This document shows positions 16,463 to 26,008 of a DNA stretch of 40,656 nt, piece after piece (the stretch's first letter is position 1; every line of letters starts with the position of its first letter). A model generated the notes under the pieces. It saw nothing but the letters and a program-made list of their open reading frames with translations, was not told the origin of the DNA and ran no database searches. Origin of the DNA: Bacteroidales bacterium (GTDB lineage Bacteria; Bacteroidota; Bacteroidia; Bacteroidales; UBA1715); the NCBI GenBank assembly GCA_024409235.1, contig JAKSUA010000025.1:1-40656 (forward strand), written 5' to 3'. The position numbers and the translations under genes are program-made.

Positions 16463-17398
16463 ATGAGTTCTGTTGATTTACAGACAATAGAATCATTACA
16501 AACCTTCGACAATTTTGAGTTTCTTGCTCGTCAGATTGTCGAAGGTTTTATTACTGGACTACACAGAAGTCCGTTTCATGGTTTTTCTGTAGAATTTGCG
16601 GAACATCGTCAATACAATTCCGGCGAATCCACAAAAAATATTGATTGGAAGCTATTCGCAAAGACCGACAAACTCTTTACCAAAAGATTTGAAGAAGAAA
16701 CAAATCTTCGCTGCCAATTGGTCATTGACACATCTTCATCGATGTTATTCCCGTTTCAGGAAAAATCAATCTATAACAAGTTAGCATTTTCTTTATATTC
16801 TTCAGCTGCACTCATTCATCTTCTTAGAAAACAACGAGATGCAGTCGGTTTGTCTTTTATTTCAGACAAAATTGATTTACACACCCCTGCCCGATTATCG
16901 GATTCGCATGCTCAAATGCTTTATGCGGAATTAAACAACTGCCTACAGGCAAGTTTTAAACAAGATTCTTTCCAGAAAAATACATCTTTGTCAAAAACGC
17001 TAAACCAGCTGGCAGAAACAATCCATAAGAGATCATTAGTTATCATTTTCAGCGATTTATACCAATCAGAAAAATACAACGAACTATTTGATGCACTACA
17101 ACACCTGAAATACAACAAAAACGAAATAATTCTATTTCACGTTACAGAACCGAATCGTGAAGAACATTTTGAATTTGAGAACCGTCCGACAGAACTTTCC
17201 GATATGGAAACAGGTGAAATTCTAAAAATTAATCCAAACAGTATTCGTTCGGCATATTATCAAAATATAGAAAAGATAAATGCTGACATTGTATCAACCT
17301 GCCACAAATTCCAAATAGACTATATCAAAGCAGATATTAACAAAGGATTTGATCAAATTCTAACAGGATATCTTATAAAACGTGATAAACTGATGTAG
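16463..17398 (+). CDS. DUF58 domain protein (vWA-like)
   Basis: The 311-residue protein matches DUF58 proteins, a vWA-like family often encoded with MoxR AAA+ ATPases. Seen here are the N-terminal ETIV-type region with GLHRSPFHGFSVEFAEHRQYNSGES and NIDWKLFAKTDKLFTKRFEEE. A MIDAS-like metal site follows in VIDTSSSM (about residues 90-97). The C-terminal half keeps a vWA fold pattern (SLVIIFSDLY, EIILFHVTE). There is no membrane segment. No MoxR gene is adjacent in this window; it follows trxA by 6 bp. The exact role is unknown. Confidence 0.85.
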   Translation: MSSVDLQTIESLQTFDNFEFLARQIVEGFITGLHRSPFHGFSVEFAEHRQYNSGESTKNIDWKLFAKTDKLFTKRFEEETNLRCQLVIDTSSSMLFPFQEKSIYNKLAFSLYSSAALIHLLRKQRDAVGLSFISDKIDLHTPARLSDSHAQMLYAELNNCLQASFKQDSFQKNTSLSKTLNQLAETIHKRSLVIIFSDLYQSEKYNELFDALQHLKYNKNEIILFHVTEPNREEHFEFENRPTELSDMETGEILKINPNSIRSAYYQNIEKINADIVSTCHKFQIDYIKADINKGFDQILTGYLIKRDKLM

Positions 17399-17407
17399 TT
17401 TTTATAA

Positions 17408-17732
17408 AAAAACAGTAAGTCTATAAGCCGGATTCTGTTTCCTTTCGGAATTCTATCATTTATCTAACGCAACCTACCCTCCGACTCGGACGAGCAGCCC
17501 TCAAACGTCGGTTTACATGGTCTTGCAACTTGTCGGTGGCACATCTGAACGAATCGCTTCATCCAATGGTGGTCTCTTACACCACCTTCTCACCCTTACC
17601 GAATTACTCCGGCGGTTATTTTCTTCTGCCATACCATACGCTCACGCACATCTGTTCTTTCAACAGGCACAATGCTCTATGTTGTCCGGACTTTCCTCCC
17701 CCTTTCGGGAGCGATAGAACGACCTACTGTTT
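17408..17732 (-). ncRNA. rnpB: RNase P RNA, bacterial type A
   Basis: The minus strand has the hallmark blocks of the catalytic RNA that matures tRNA 5' ends. GAGGAAAGTCCGGAC lies near the 5' end. AGGGTGAGAAGG and CCGGAGTAATTC follow in the middle. GAGGGCTGCTCGTCCGAGTC leads to GGGTAGGTTGCG, and the 3' end reads ACAGAATCCGGCTTATAGAC. Helix P1 closes between AAACAGTAGGTC (17721-17732) and GACTTACTGTTT (17410-17421). A T-run after P1 on this strand is the likely terminator. It is convergent with the DUF58 gene, whose stop lies 9 bp away. Confidence 0.96.
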
Positions 17733-17734
17733 GA

Positions 17735-17742
17735 CAAAAATA
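17735..17742 (-). promoter_or_regulatory. -7 promoter box of RNase P RNA
   Basis: TATTTTTG on the minus strand matches TAnnTTTG and ends 3 nt before the P1 helix, as expected for a start site at the mature 5' end. No exact -33 TTTG is present at 19-20 bp. Confidence 0.5.
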
Positions 17743-17800
17743 CATTTTTTAGATAACATAATATTAAACAACCCTTGAATTTTATTTATTTCGCCATGGG

Positions 17801-19795
17801 TTAAACATTTATTCTCAAAGCCCTCATTGCATTTAACACAGCAATTACAGTAACACCAACATCAGCAAAGACAGCCATCCACATAGTGCTAAATCCCAAT
17901 GCAGCCATAAGTAAAACAATTATTTTCACACTAATTGCAAACCAAATATTCTGACTAGCAATTCGAATAGTTTGACGGGCAATTTCCACTGCAGTTGAAA
18001 TTTTTGAAGGTTTGTCATCCATAAGAACAATATCAGCAGCCTCAATTGCAGCGTCGCTACCCAAACCTCCCATTGCAATACCAACATCTGCACGGGCAAG
18101 AACTGGTGCATCATTGATTCCGTCACCTACAAAAGCAAGGAACGTCCCCTCCGCTTTTTCGGACAACAGTCTTTCTATGTGAGAAACCTTGTCTGTTGGC
18201 AATAGTTCCGTATAAAATTCATTCATATTCAGTTTTTGTGCAACATCTTCACCCACTTCTTTGCGATCACCTGTCAACATCACAGTTTTCGTAACACCAA
18301 TTTTTTGTAATTTAGAAATTGCCTCAGAGCTATCTTCTTTAATTCTATCGTTAATCACAATGTGTCCTGCATATTCATTATTTATTGCAACATGAATAAT
18401 AGTACCTATTATAGAACAATCATGCCATTTTGCACCAATAGAATCCATCATCTTAGTATTTCCAACACAAACAACATCATTTCCTATTTTTGCCCTGATT
18501 CCATGTCCGGAAATTTCTTCCACATCTGTTATGGAACAGCCATCAACAGCTTCATTAGGAAAAGCATTACGAAGCGCCGCAGCAATTGGATGAGTAGAAA
18601 AATGCTCCACATGTGCTGCAAGATGAAGCAGTTGTTTCTCATCACACGTTTCCGGATGCACAGCTTCTACAGAAAATTGTCCATACGTTAATGTACCTGT
18701 CTTGTCAAAAACAACAGTTTTCACATTAGCAAGCGTATCCATGTAATTTGACCCTTTTATTAAAATACCATTACGTGAAGCTCCGCCAATACCTCCAAAA
18801 AATGTTAAAGGTACACTAATAACCAATGCACACGGACAAGAAACCACAAGAAACATCAATGCTCTATATAACCACAAAGAAAAACTTGCAATAAAATCTC
18901 CGGAAAATAAAGGAGGAATAACAGCCAAAATAAAAGCGGCAGAAACAACTATCGGAGTATAAATACGAGCAAAACGCGAAATGAAATTTTCACTTTGAGA
19001 CTTATTCTCACTTGCATTTTCAACAAGATTAATAATTTTTGAGACAGTACTTTCTCCAAATGTTTTTGTCGTTCTCACACGAATCACTCCTGTTAAATTC
19101 AAACATCCAGAAATAACCTCATCGTTTACAGAAAGTTCACGCGGAACACTCTCGCCCGTAAGTGCAACTGTATTAAGCGAGGAATTACCTTCAACAACAA
19201 TACCATCCAAAGGAACTTTTTCACCAGGTTTTATGACTATAATTTCTCCGAGTGCAACAGTTTCCGGTGAGACAGTTTCCACAACTCCATTTCGTTCCAC
19301 GTTTGCAGAATCAGGACGAATATTCATCAAATGCGAAATACTCTCACGGCTTTTACCTTCTGCGTAACCTTCGAAAAGTTCACCAACTTGAAAAAACAAC
19401 ATTACGAAAACCGCCTCTGGAAATTCCGTTTCCGCCCCAGGAAGAAAGCCAATACATAACGCTCCAATTGTTGCTATTGCCATCAGAAAATGCTCATTAA
19501 ACGCATCGCCTTCACAAACACCTTCCACTGCTTCCTTTAATGTTTCAAAGCCAATAATTAGATACGGTATCAAATAAATACACAGCAGCTGCCATGTTGG
19601 AAGTTCCAGCGTACGTTCAATAATTACCGCTCCCAATAGAAGCACTATTGTACAAATAATTCGGATTATCTGCTCTTTTAATCCACCTTCCCCGTGACTA
19701 TGACCATGTTCTTTATGTTCATGATTTTCACTGTGTGAATGTTTGTGTTCTTCATGCGAACAACAATTGTGCGAATGTTCATCTTTGTGTGCCAT
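17801..19795 (-). CDS. zntA: Zn/Cd/Pb-exporting P1B-type ATPase (ZntA/CadA type)
   Basis: This inner-membrane pump exports divalent soft metals using ATP. The N-terminus (first about 45 residues) is rich in His with a CC pair and lacks the usual HMA CxxC domain, so it may act as a metal-sensing or buffering tail. The transport site SCPCALVISVPL (CPC) and the C-terminal membrane segment ADVGVTVIAVLNAMR, with its conserved Asp, mark the Zn/Cd subgroup P1B-2. DKTGTLTYGQ carries the phosphorylated Asp, and GDGINDAPVLARADVGIAMG is the hinge. I chose ATG 19795, giving 664 residues, because it begins the His-rich tail. An upstream ATG at 19834 adds 13 residues and would bring the start to within a few bases of the palindrome at 19839-19857. 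Confidence 0.93.
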   Translation of the reverse strand: MAHKDEHSHNCCSHEEHKHSHSENHEHKEHGHSHGEGGLKEQIIRIICTIVLLLGAVIIERTLELPTWQLLCIYLIPYLIIGFETLKEAVEGVCEGDAFNEHFLMAIATIGALCIGFLPGAETEFPEAVFVMLFFQVGELFEGYAEGKSRESISHLMNIRPDSANVERNGVVETVSPETVALGEIIVIKPGEKVPLDGIVVEGNSSLNTVALTGESVPRELSVNDEVISGCLNLTGVIRVRTTKTFGESTVSKIINLVENASENKSQSENFISRFARIYTPIVVSAAFILAVIPPLFSGDFIASFSLWLYRALMFLVVSCPCALVISVPLTFFGGIGGASRNGILIKGSNYMDTLANVKTVVFDKTGTLTYGQFSVEAVHPETCDEKQLLHLAAHVEHFSTHPIAAALRNAFPNEAVDGCSITDVEEISGHGIRAKIGNDVVCVGNTKMMDSIGAKWHDCSIIGTIIHVAINNEYAGHIVINDRIKEDSSEAISKLQKIGVTKTVMLTGDRKEVGEDVAQKLNMNEFYTELLPTDKVSHIERLLSEKAEGTFLAFVGDGINDAPVLARADVGIAMGGLGSDAAIEAADIVLMDDKPSKISTAVEIARQTIRIASQNIWFAISVKIIVLLMAALGFSTMWMAVFADVGVTVIAVLNAMRALRINV

Positions 19796-19838
19796 ATCCT
19801 TTTTGTTTTTGTTTACGACACAAAAATGCATCAAAAGT

Positions 19839-19857
19839 TTTGCAACCGAGTTGCAAA
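19839..19857. promoter_or_regulatory. Perfect palindrome upstream of the P1B-ATPase, candidate metal-sensor operator
   Basis: TTTGCAAC-CGA-GTTGCAAA has perfect 8-bp arms and a 3-bp centre. It lies 44-62 bp upstream of the chosen ATPase start, where a promoter is expected. The shape is that of a dimeric repressor site such as those of Fur/Zur-type regulators. Which regulator binds is unknown. Confidence 0.55.
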
Positions 19858-19897
19858 GTTTATCATTGGGAAATTAATTAAATTAACGTTTTAGGAA

Positions 19898-21013
19898 CTA
19901 TTTCGCTAAACGTTGATACTCTACAATCCACGAATCAGGTACAGTTCCATTTTTAAACTGTTCATAATCATGCAAAGAACATGGAACAATTCGTTTTTTA
20001 TTTGTTGTTCCTACAGGGATTTCAACCCACATTGTCTGAGAGACCATTGATTCATAGAAACAAATATTTTGTGGAAACATAGGATGTTTTAGATATCGCT
20101 TCAAATACGTTTCATCGGAAAAATCACCTGTTTCATTTTTGCGCTGTGAAATTCCATCCAATACATGCCACAGAATCTGCGCACATAACTGCATTGAAAT
20201 TACATCATCGTCATTTTTAGGGTTATATTCCGACAAGAAGAACATATTCATTCGTGGAGAATATCCAGAATACCAGGCACATTGACAGGCATATTCCGAA
20301 TACAGGCCATTAACATTACTACTTGATGGATTGTCTGAAAAACGGACTGAATTTGCGTCAAAAGAAACCAACTGAGCATCACGAATTAAAGGTTCAGACA
20401 ATTCAATATTAGAATTACACTCACCTAATCTAAGTGAATAAAAACTATTGTCATTCATCCAACCAAATGAATCACGCGACGATAAATACTCTTGATTAGC
20501 AATATGCACCAAGCGAACATCCTTATTTTCAGAAATCAAACGGTTCAAATAATTCTGATTGTGAAAATCCTCCAGCTCTTCTTCCCTGTCAATCCTTGCA
20601 TCGATTAAACAAACAGAAGGATACGCACTTCTTTGCAAACTTACCTGAGCCAACGAACATACTGCCTCCTGAGTTCCTCCAAAAACAATTATAGGTTTCC
20701 CATAAATAGAAAGTAACTCAACACATTTCTCCAGATTTTTGTAAGACTCAGAAACATTTTCACCTTGTCGGCAATCACCTAAATCAAATATTTTTAGAGA
20801 TTTAGATGTTTCATGCAGAGCACACAACGATTTTCTAATTTGAGCAGAAGCACGCGAAGCACCAACATTGTTAGAATTTCTATCTTCTAAATATCCTAAT
20901 AAGAAAACATCTGCAGCAACTAATTCAGAATCTTCATAGGTAGAAACAATCTGAACGCCTAAATTATTTGTATTCAGACTTGTAACAGGTACACAAAGAT
21001 CTTTTAACGTCAT
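19898..21013 (-). CDS. Arginase/formimidoylglutamase superfamily protein lacking canonical metal ligands
   Basis: The 371-residue protein follows the arginase-fold layout, a family of Mn-dependent ureohydrolases, and resembles Bacteroidota proteins annotated as formimidoylglutamase. The fold markers are present but altered. The first metal motif, GGxHS, reads GGTQE. The DAHxD motif reads DARID. The SFDxDxxDP motif reads SFDANSVRFSDNP, followed by GLYSEYACQCAWYSGYS. From memory, related Bacteroidota sequences share the GGTQ and SFD...SDxP forms, so the change may be old and clade-wide. Enzyme activity cannot be assumed. Its start codon overlaps the topA stop by one base (TAATG), which argues for co-expression with topA. 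Confidence 0.75.
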   Translation of the reverse strand: MTLKDLCVPVTSLNTNNLGVQIVSTYEDSELVAADVFLLGYLEDRNSNNVGASRASAQIRKSLCALHETSKSLKIFDLGDCRQGENVSESYKNLEKCVELLSIYGKPIIVFGGTQEAVCSLAQVSLQRSAYPSVCLIDARIDREEELEDFHNQNYLNRLISENKDVRLVHIANQEYLSSRDSFGWMNDNSFYSLRLGECNSNIELSEPLIRDAQLVSFDANSVRFSDNPSSSNVNGLYSEYACQCAWYSGYSPRMNMFFLSEYNPKNDDDVISMQLCAQILWHVLDGISQRKNETGDFSDETYLKRYLKHPMFPQNICFYESMVSQTMWVEIPVGTTNKKRIVPCSLHDYEQFKNGTVPDSWIVEYQRLAK

Positions 21014-23505
21014 TATTTAGTTTTCTTTACCTCTGCAATCTCGTAGCATTGTTCCAATGTTAAATTTTCAGGTTTAACATTTTTCGCAATTCTAAAATAT
21101 TTCTTTTTATAAAATACACATGGATGTCCCCAGCGATCCAACATCACCTTAACGTTTGCATCTTCAGGAAAATCTTTTATGCTACGTTTTTCATCAGTTT
21201 CACGCTTACGGATAATGATTTTTTCAGCATCATCTATTGTAATAGTAAAGACATCTGGATCATTCTTTTTCAAAGAAATAAATTTCCCTTTATGAGCCAA
21301 GAATGGTCCAAATCGACCAATGTTTGCAGTAACAGTTTCTCCTTCAAAACTACCAACTTCACGTGGAAGCAACAATAATGTCAAAGCTTCCTGTAAAGTG
21401 ATAGTATTAGGATTCTGACCTTTCAACAATGTAACACTTTTCTTTTCGGGATCATCGGCTTCGCCCATCTGTAGATACTGACTGAATCGGCCATTACGTA
21501 CGTAAACATTCTTACCCGTCTCAGGATGAGTTCCAAGTAAACGTCCCTCATTTCCATTCTTCAACATCATCAGAGCATCTTCCAAAGTTACTGTTTCTAT
21601 TTGGAACGACTTATCCAATGCAGTATATATAGGCTTCTCGTCATCTTCCTGTTTACCTAACTGAACCATAGAACCAAAACGACCTATACGCACAGATACT
21701 TGACGACCTGTTTCAGGATCTACACCCAAAATTCTTTCACCTGTACCACGTTCCGAAGTTTCCATAGTATCCTCTACCTTGGAATGGAATGGTCCATAGA
21801 ATTTTGAAAGCATTTCAACCCAACCAATTTTTCCTAATGCAATTTCATCAAATTCCTGTTCTACAGAAGCTGTGAAATTGAAATCCATAATTCCGTTAAA
21901 ATACTTCATTAGGAAATCATTCACAACCATACCAATATCTGTCGGAAACAGTTTATTCTTTTCTGTATCAATAGTTTCCGTTGCCTTTACAGCAGATATT
22001 TTACCGGCAGATAATGTCAACTTATTATATTGACGTTTTTGTCCAGCTCTATCTTCTTTTAAGATATATCCACGTTTCTGAACAGTTGATATTGTTGGAG
22101 CATAAGTAGAAGGACGGCCAATACCTAACTCTTCCAATTTACGAACCAACGTTGCCTCTGTATAACGAGGCGGATGTTGTGTAAAACGTTCTGTTGCAAC
22201 GATAGACTTTGTTTGAACACCAGCACCAACACTTAATGCAGGTAAAACAACACTTTCCTCTTCAGCTGTATCGTCATCTGTTGATTCAATATACATCTTA
22301 AGGAAACCGTCAAAAACCATCACTTCGCCTTTTGCTGTAAAAGTCGCATTTTTCAATTCTTTGCTTGTGATAGTCAAAACTGTGCTTTCCATTTGAGCAT
22401 CAACCATTTGTGATGCCAATGTACGTTTACGGATTAACTCATACAAACGTTGTTCATCTGCATTTGAAGAAACAAATTCATTTTCAATATATGTAGGACG
22501 AATTGCTTCATGGGCTTCCTGAGCACCTTTCGATGTAGTAGAATATTTTCTTACTTTAGAGTATTTATCTCCAAAATTTTCAACAATAAATTTCTTTGCA
22601 GAATTTACTGCTAATGAAGACAAATTCACAGAGTCAGTTCTCATATAAGTAATATATCCAGACTCATACAACAACTGTGCAATCTGCATTGTTTTAGCAA
22701 CAGGAAACGAAAATTTTCTACTAGCTTCCTGCTGTAATGTTGAAGTTGTAAAAGGAGGAGCCGGACGTTTTGTAGCAGGTTTTTTCTCACACGCAGAAAC
22801 TTCAAATGAAGCATCTTTTGCTTTTTGCAAGAAATCCTCAGCCTCCTGTTTTGTAGCAAAGCGTTTTGTTAATTCTGCAGAAAAAGGAATCTTTCTTCCA
22901 CCTTGTTCAGCAACAAAATCAGCAACAACTTTATAAGAAGACTCTGTTTTAAAAGCATTAATTTCGCGTTCACGCTCTACTATTATACGAACAGCAACAG
23001 ACTGTACACGACCTGCGGAAAGCTGTGGTTTTACTTTTTTCCATAAAATAGGAGATAATTCGAAACCAACCAATCTATCCAACACACGACGGGCTTGCTG
23101 AGCATCAACAAGTTTTAAATCTATAGTACGAGGATTTTTCAAAGAATCAACAATAGCATCTTTTGTAATTTCATGAAAAACAATTCGTTTCGTTGATTTT
23201 ACAGGCAATTTCAAAACCTCTGCCAAATGCCATGCAATAGCCTCTCCCTCACGGTCCTCATCGGAAGCAAGCCATACATTTTTTGTTTCTTTTACAGCTT
23301 TGCGTAACTCAGCTACCAATTTTTTCTTATCTGCAGAAACTTCATACAATGGAGCAAAAGAATTATCAACATCGATACCCAGACCTTTTTTCTCCAAATC
23401 GCGGATATGTCCATAACTTGACATAACCGTAAAATCCTTTCCCAAAAACTTTTCAATCGTCTTAGCCTTTGCAGGAGATTCGACTATCACCAGATTTTCC
23501 GTCAT
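21013..23505 (-). CDS. topA: DNA topoisomerase I (type IA)
   Basis: This enzyme relaxes negative supercoils by single-strand passage. The 830-residue protein starts with the Toprim domain (LVIVESPAKAKTIEKFLG; SDEDREGEAIAWHL with the metal Asp residues). The active-site tyrosine is in SGYITYMRTDS. The GRPSTYAPTISTVQKRGYI block follows. Instead of Cys zinc fingers, the C-terminus has three short beta repeats: GRQVSVRIGRFGSMVQLG, KNVYVRNGRFSQYLQMG and NIGRFGPFLAHKGKFISL. The start MTENLVIVESP is the normal N-terminus. It leads a two-gene unit with the arginase-like gene. Confidence 0.97.
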   Translation of the reverse strand: MTENLVIVESPAKAKTIEKFLGKDFTVMSSYGHIRDLEKKGLGIDVDNSFAPLYEVSADKKKLVAELRKAVKETKNVWLASDEDREGEAIAWHLAEVLKLPVKSTKRIVFHEITKDAIVDSLKNPRTIDLKLVDAQQARRVLDRLVGFELSPILWKKVKPQLSAGRVQSVAVRIIVEREREINAFKTESSYKVVADFVAEQGGRKIPFSAELTKRFATKQEAEDFLQKAKDASFEVSACEKKPATKRPAPPFTTSTLQQEASRKFSFPVAKTMQIAQLLYESGYITYMRTDSVNLSSLAVNSAKKFIVENFGDKYSKVRKYSTTSKGAQEAHEAIRPTYIENEFVSSNADEQRLYELIRKRTLASQMVDAQMESTVLTITSKELKNATFTAKGEVMVFDGFLKMYIESTDDDTAEEESVVLPALSVGAGVQTKSIVATERFTQHPPRYTEATLVRKLEELGIGRPSTYAPTISTVQKRGYILKEDRAGQKRQYNKLTLSAGKISAVKATETIDTEKNKLFPTDIGMVVNDFLMKYFNGIMDFNFTASVEQEFDEIALGKIGWVEMLSKFYGPFHSKVEDTMETSERGTGERILGVDPETGRQVSVRIGRFGSMVQLGKQEDDEKPIYTALDKSFQIETVTLEDALMMLKNGNEGRLLGTHPETGKNVYVRNGRFSQYLQMGEADDPEKKSVTLLKGQNPNTITLQEALTLLLLPREVGSFEGETVTANIGRFGPFLAHKGKFISLKKNDPDVFTITIDDAEKIIIRKRETDEKRSIKDFPEDANVKVMLDRWGHPCVFYKKKYFRIAKNVKPENLTLEQCYEIAEVKKTK

Positions 23506-23532
23506 CGTGTATTTTGTCTTTTAATGATTTCG

Positions 23533-23540
23533 CAAAATTA
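23533..23540 (-). promoter_or_regulatory. -7 promoter box of topA
   Basis: TAATTTTG on the minus strand matches TAnnTTTG and ends 27 bp before the topA ATG. No clean -33 box lies at 19-20 bp. Confidence 0.4.
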
Positions 23541-23613
23541 TAAAAAACAATTACAAACAATAGTTTTCGTAAAAAAAATCAAAAAAAGACTTCTTATAAT
23601 TAGTCAGATTCCC

Positions 23614-23621
23614 TAAATTTG
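23614..23621 (+). promoter_or_regulatory. -7 promoter box of the PBP1A operon
   Basis: TAAATTTG matches TAnnTTTG, 17 bp before the ATG. TTCT at 23591-23594 sits 19 bp upstream as a weak -33 element. Confidence 0.45.
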
Positions 23622-23638
23622 AAACAAAATTTTGACCT

Positions 23639-26008
23639 ATGCAAGAAATACAAAATAGTGGAAAATCCCACAAAAAGCTATACATAATATTATGGTGTTG
23701 CTGTTTATTCCCTCTTCTTTGTACAGTAATTCTGTTTTCACTGATTTCATCAGGAAAACTTGGATTTATGCCAACAATTGAGGAGTTAGAAAATCCAAAG
23801 ACAAAACTTGCTACCAATATTATCTCTTCCGATGGTGTAACCATGGGAACATTTTTCAAGGAAAATCGTATAGAATGTAGTTACGATGACTTACCTCCAT
23901 ATTTAGTTGACGCACTTACTTCCACAGAAGATGCCCGTTTCTACGACCATTCCGGAATAGATTACAGAGGTTTAATGCGTGTTGCTGTTAAAACAGTTTT
24001 AGGAGGAAACAAAAATTCCGGAGGTGGTAGTACAATCACGCAACAGTTGGCAAAAATGCTTTTCCCACGAGAAAAATTCGACAGTGCGATAGAAATTGTT
24101 CTTCGTAAACTTCGTGAATGGGTAATTGCAGTTAAATTAGAAAAAGCATATACGAAAGAGGAAATTATCGCTTTATATCTCAACAAATTTGACTTCCTAC
24201 ACAATGCCAATGGTATAAAAATGGCATCAAACGTTTATTTCAGCAAAGAACCGAAAGATTTGACTATAGAAGAAGCAGCTATGTTAGTAGGACAGTTAAA
24301 GAACCCAGCCTTATTCAATCCTGTACGCTACCCTGACACTGTAACTGTTCGTAGAAACGTTGTAATGAGCCAAATGGTTCATTACGGAAAACTTAGTCAG
24401 GAAGATTACGATTCATTGAAACAGATTCCATTGACATTAAAATTCAAACGAATTGACCACACTAATGGTATCGCACCTTATTTCCGCGAATGGTTAAGAA
24501 CAACAATGACAGCAAAAAAACCTGAACCTAAAAATTATTGGAGTCAGGATATGTATAGCAGAGATTCCATTCTTTGGGAAACCAGTTCTCTTTACGGATG
24601 GTGCAACAAAAATGAAAAATCTCCAGGCGTTTACTACAATTTGTACAGCGACGGTTTGCGTATTTTCACGACAATTGATTCACGTATGCAGCAATATGCA
24701 GAAAATGCAGTGGAAAAACACATGTCTGAAAACGTGCAACCAGCCTTTTTCAATGAGAATAAGAATAATTCCAAAGCACCTTTCGCCTCAAATCTTACAA
24801 GCGAAGAATATCAAAGCCGTATAAAAGCATCTATCAAACAAAGTGAAAGATACCATGCTATGGGATGTAAATCAATGGAATGGGACGAAGTATTAAAAAT
24901 ATTTAACACTCCTGTTCCAACAACAGTCTTTTCATGGAAAGGTTCTATCGACACAGTGCTTTCCCCTCTTGATTCCATTAAATGGATGAAAAGTTTTCTT
25001 CAATGCGGAATGTTGTCAATGGAAGCTAAAACCGGACATGTTAAAGCTTTTGTTGGCGGTATTGACTATGAATTTTTCCAATATGACCACGTAATGCAGC
25101 AACGCCGACAAGTTGGTTCTACGTTCAAACCATTCTTATATACTCTTGCTATGCAGGAAGGAATGTCGCCTTGCAAACAGTTCGCAAACGTACCAACATC
25201 TTTTTATGTAAACGACCAGATGTGGACTCCAAGTAACTCAGATAAAGCAAGAAACGGAGAAATGGTATCTCTTGCGTGGGGATTAGCAACATCAAACAAC
25301 TGGATTTCAGCGAAATTAATGCAATTGCTAAAACCAGAACCTGTAGTTGCCTTGGCACACGAAATGGGACTTTACAGTCATATAGATCCAGTGCCTTCAA
25401 TTTGTTTAGGTGTTGCAGATTTAACACTTCACGAAATGGTTGGTGCATATAGTACATTTCCAAATAAAGGAATCCACGTAGATCCAATTCTTGTTACAAA
25501 AATAGAAGACAAATACGGCAATGTTATAGCACAATTCACTCCTGGACAAAATGAGGCTGTAAGTGAAGAAGTTGCCTATCAAATGGTTGGTTTATTACAG
25601 AATGTTGTAAACATGGTTGACCGTGAAGCAAAAGCATACGGAACAGCAATTTCCCTTCGTACACGTTACGGAATAAAAGTTCCACTTGCAGGAAAAACAG
25701 GAACGACAAACGATCATGCCGATGGCTGGTTCATGGGATTTACTCCTGAATTAGTCACTGGAGTCTGGGTTGGTGGAGACGAAAGAAGCATACGTTTCAG
25801 AAGTTTCGCACATGGTCAGGGAGCTAGAATGGCAATGCCTGTATTCGCTTATTACATAACTGATTGTATTGCAAACAAGGATAAATTAGGCTACACATTT
25901 GGAGATTTCGAAAAACCTGCGAACTGGATTTCACCATGTTATGGAACAAATCCGGCTCCTAAAAACAGCAATGAATCAACATCAACAGATTTCGATGATT
26001 TCTTGTAA
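23639..26008 (+). CDS. mrcA: Bifunctional penicillin-binding protein 1A
   Basis: A class A PBP that polymerises and cross-links peptidoglycan at the inner membrane. The 789-residue protein has one N-terminal membrane anchor (about residues 14-40). The GT51 domain has the catalytic Glu in STEDARFYDHSGID and then GGGSTITQQLAKMLF. The transpeptidase has SxxK in GSTFKPFLY, the SxN motif in TSNNW, and KTGTTND, all intact. The C-terminus ends with Ser/Asn/Asp-rich residues. It overlaps the next gene by one base (TAATG) and heads the operon. Confidence 0.95.
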   Translation: MQEIQNSGKSHKKLYIILWCCCLFPLLCTVILFSLISSGKLGFMPTIEELENPKTKLATNIISSDGVTMGTFFKENRIECSYDDLPPYLVDALTSTEDARFYDHSGIDYRGLMRVAVKTVLGGNKNSGGGSTITQQLAKMLFPREKFDSAIEIVLRKLREWVIAVKLEKAYTKEEIIALYLNKFDFLHNANGIKMASNVYFSKEPKDLTIEEAAMLVGQLKNPALFNPVRYPDTVTVRRNVVMSQMVHYGKLSQEDYDSLKQIPLTLKFKRIDHTNGIAPYFREWLRTTMTAKKPEPKNYWSQDMYSRDSILWETSSLYGWCNKNEKSPGVYYNLYSDGLRIFTTIDSRMQQYAENAVEKHMSENVQPAFFNENKNNSKAPFASNLTSEEYQSRIKASIKQSERYHAMGCKSMEWDEVLKIFNTPVPTTVFSWKGSIDTVLSPLDSIKWMKSFLQCGMLSMEAKTGHVKAFVGGIDYEFFQYDHVMQQRRQVGSTFKPFLYTLAMQEGMSPCKQFANVPTSFYVNDQMWTPSNSDKARNGEMVSLAWGLATSNNWISAKLMQLLKPEPVVALAHEMGLYSHIDPVPSICLGVADLTLHEMVGAYSTFPNKGIHVDPILVTKIEDKYGNVIAQFTPGQNEAVSEEVAYQMVGLLQNVVNMVDREAKAYGTAISLRTRYGIKVPLAGKTGTTNDHADGWFMGFTPELVTGVWVGGDERSIRFRSFAHGQGARMAMPVFAYYITDCIANKDKLGYTFGDFEKPANWISPCYGTNPAPKNSNESTSTDFDDFL

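Noticed and set aside
17517..17778. Short plus-strand open frames in the RNase P region
   Set aside because: They lie antisense to RNase P RNA, whose conserved blocks and P1 helix explain the sequence; their composition is not protein-like.
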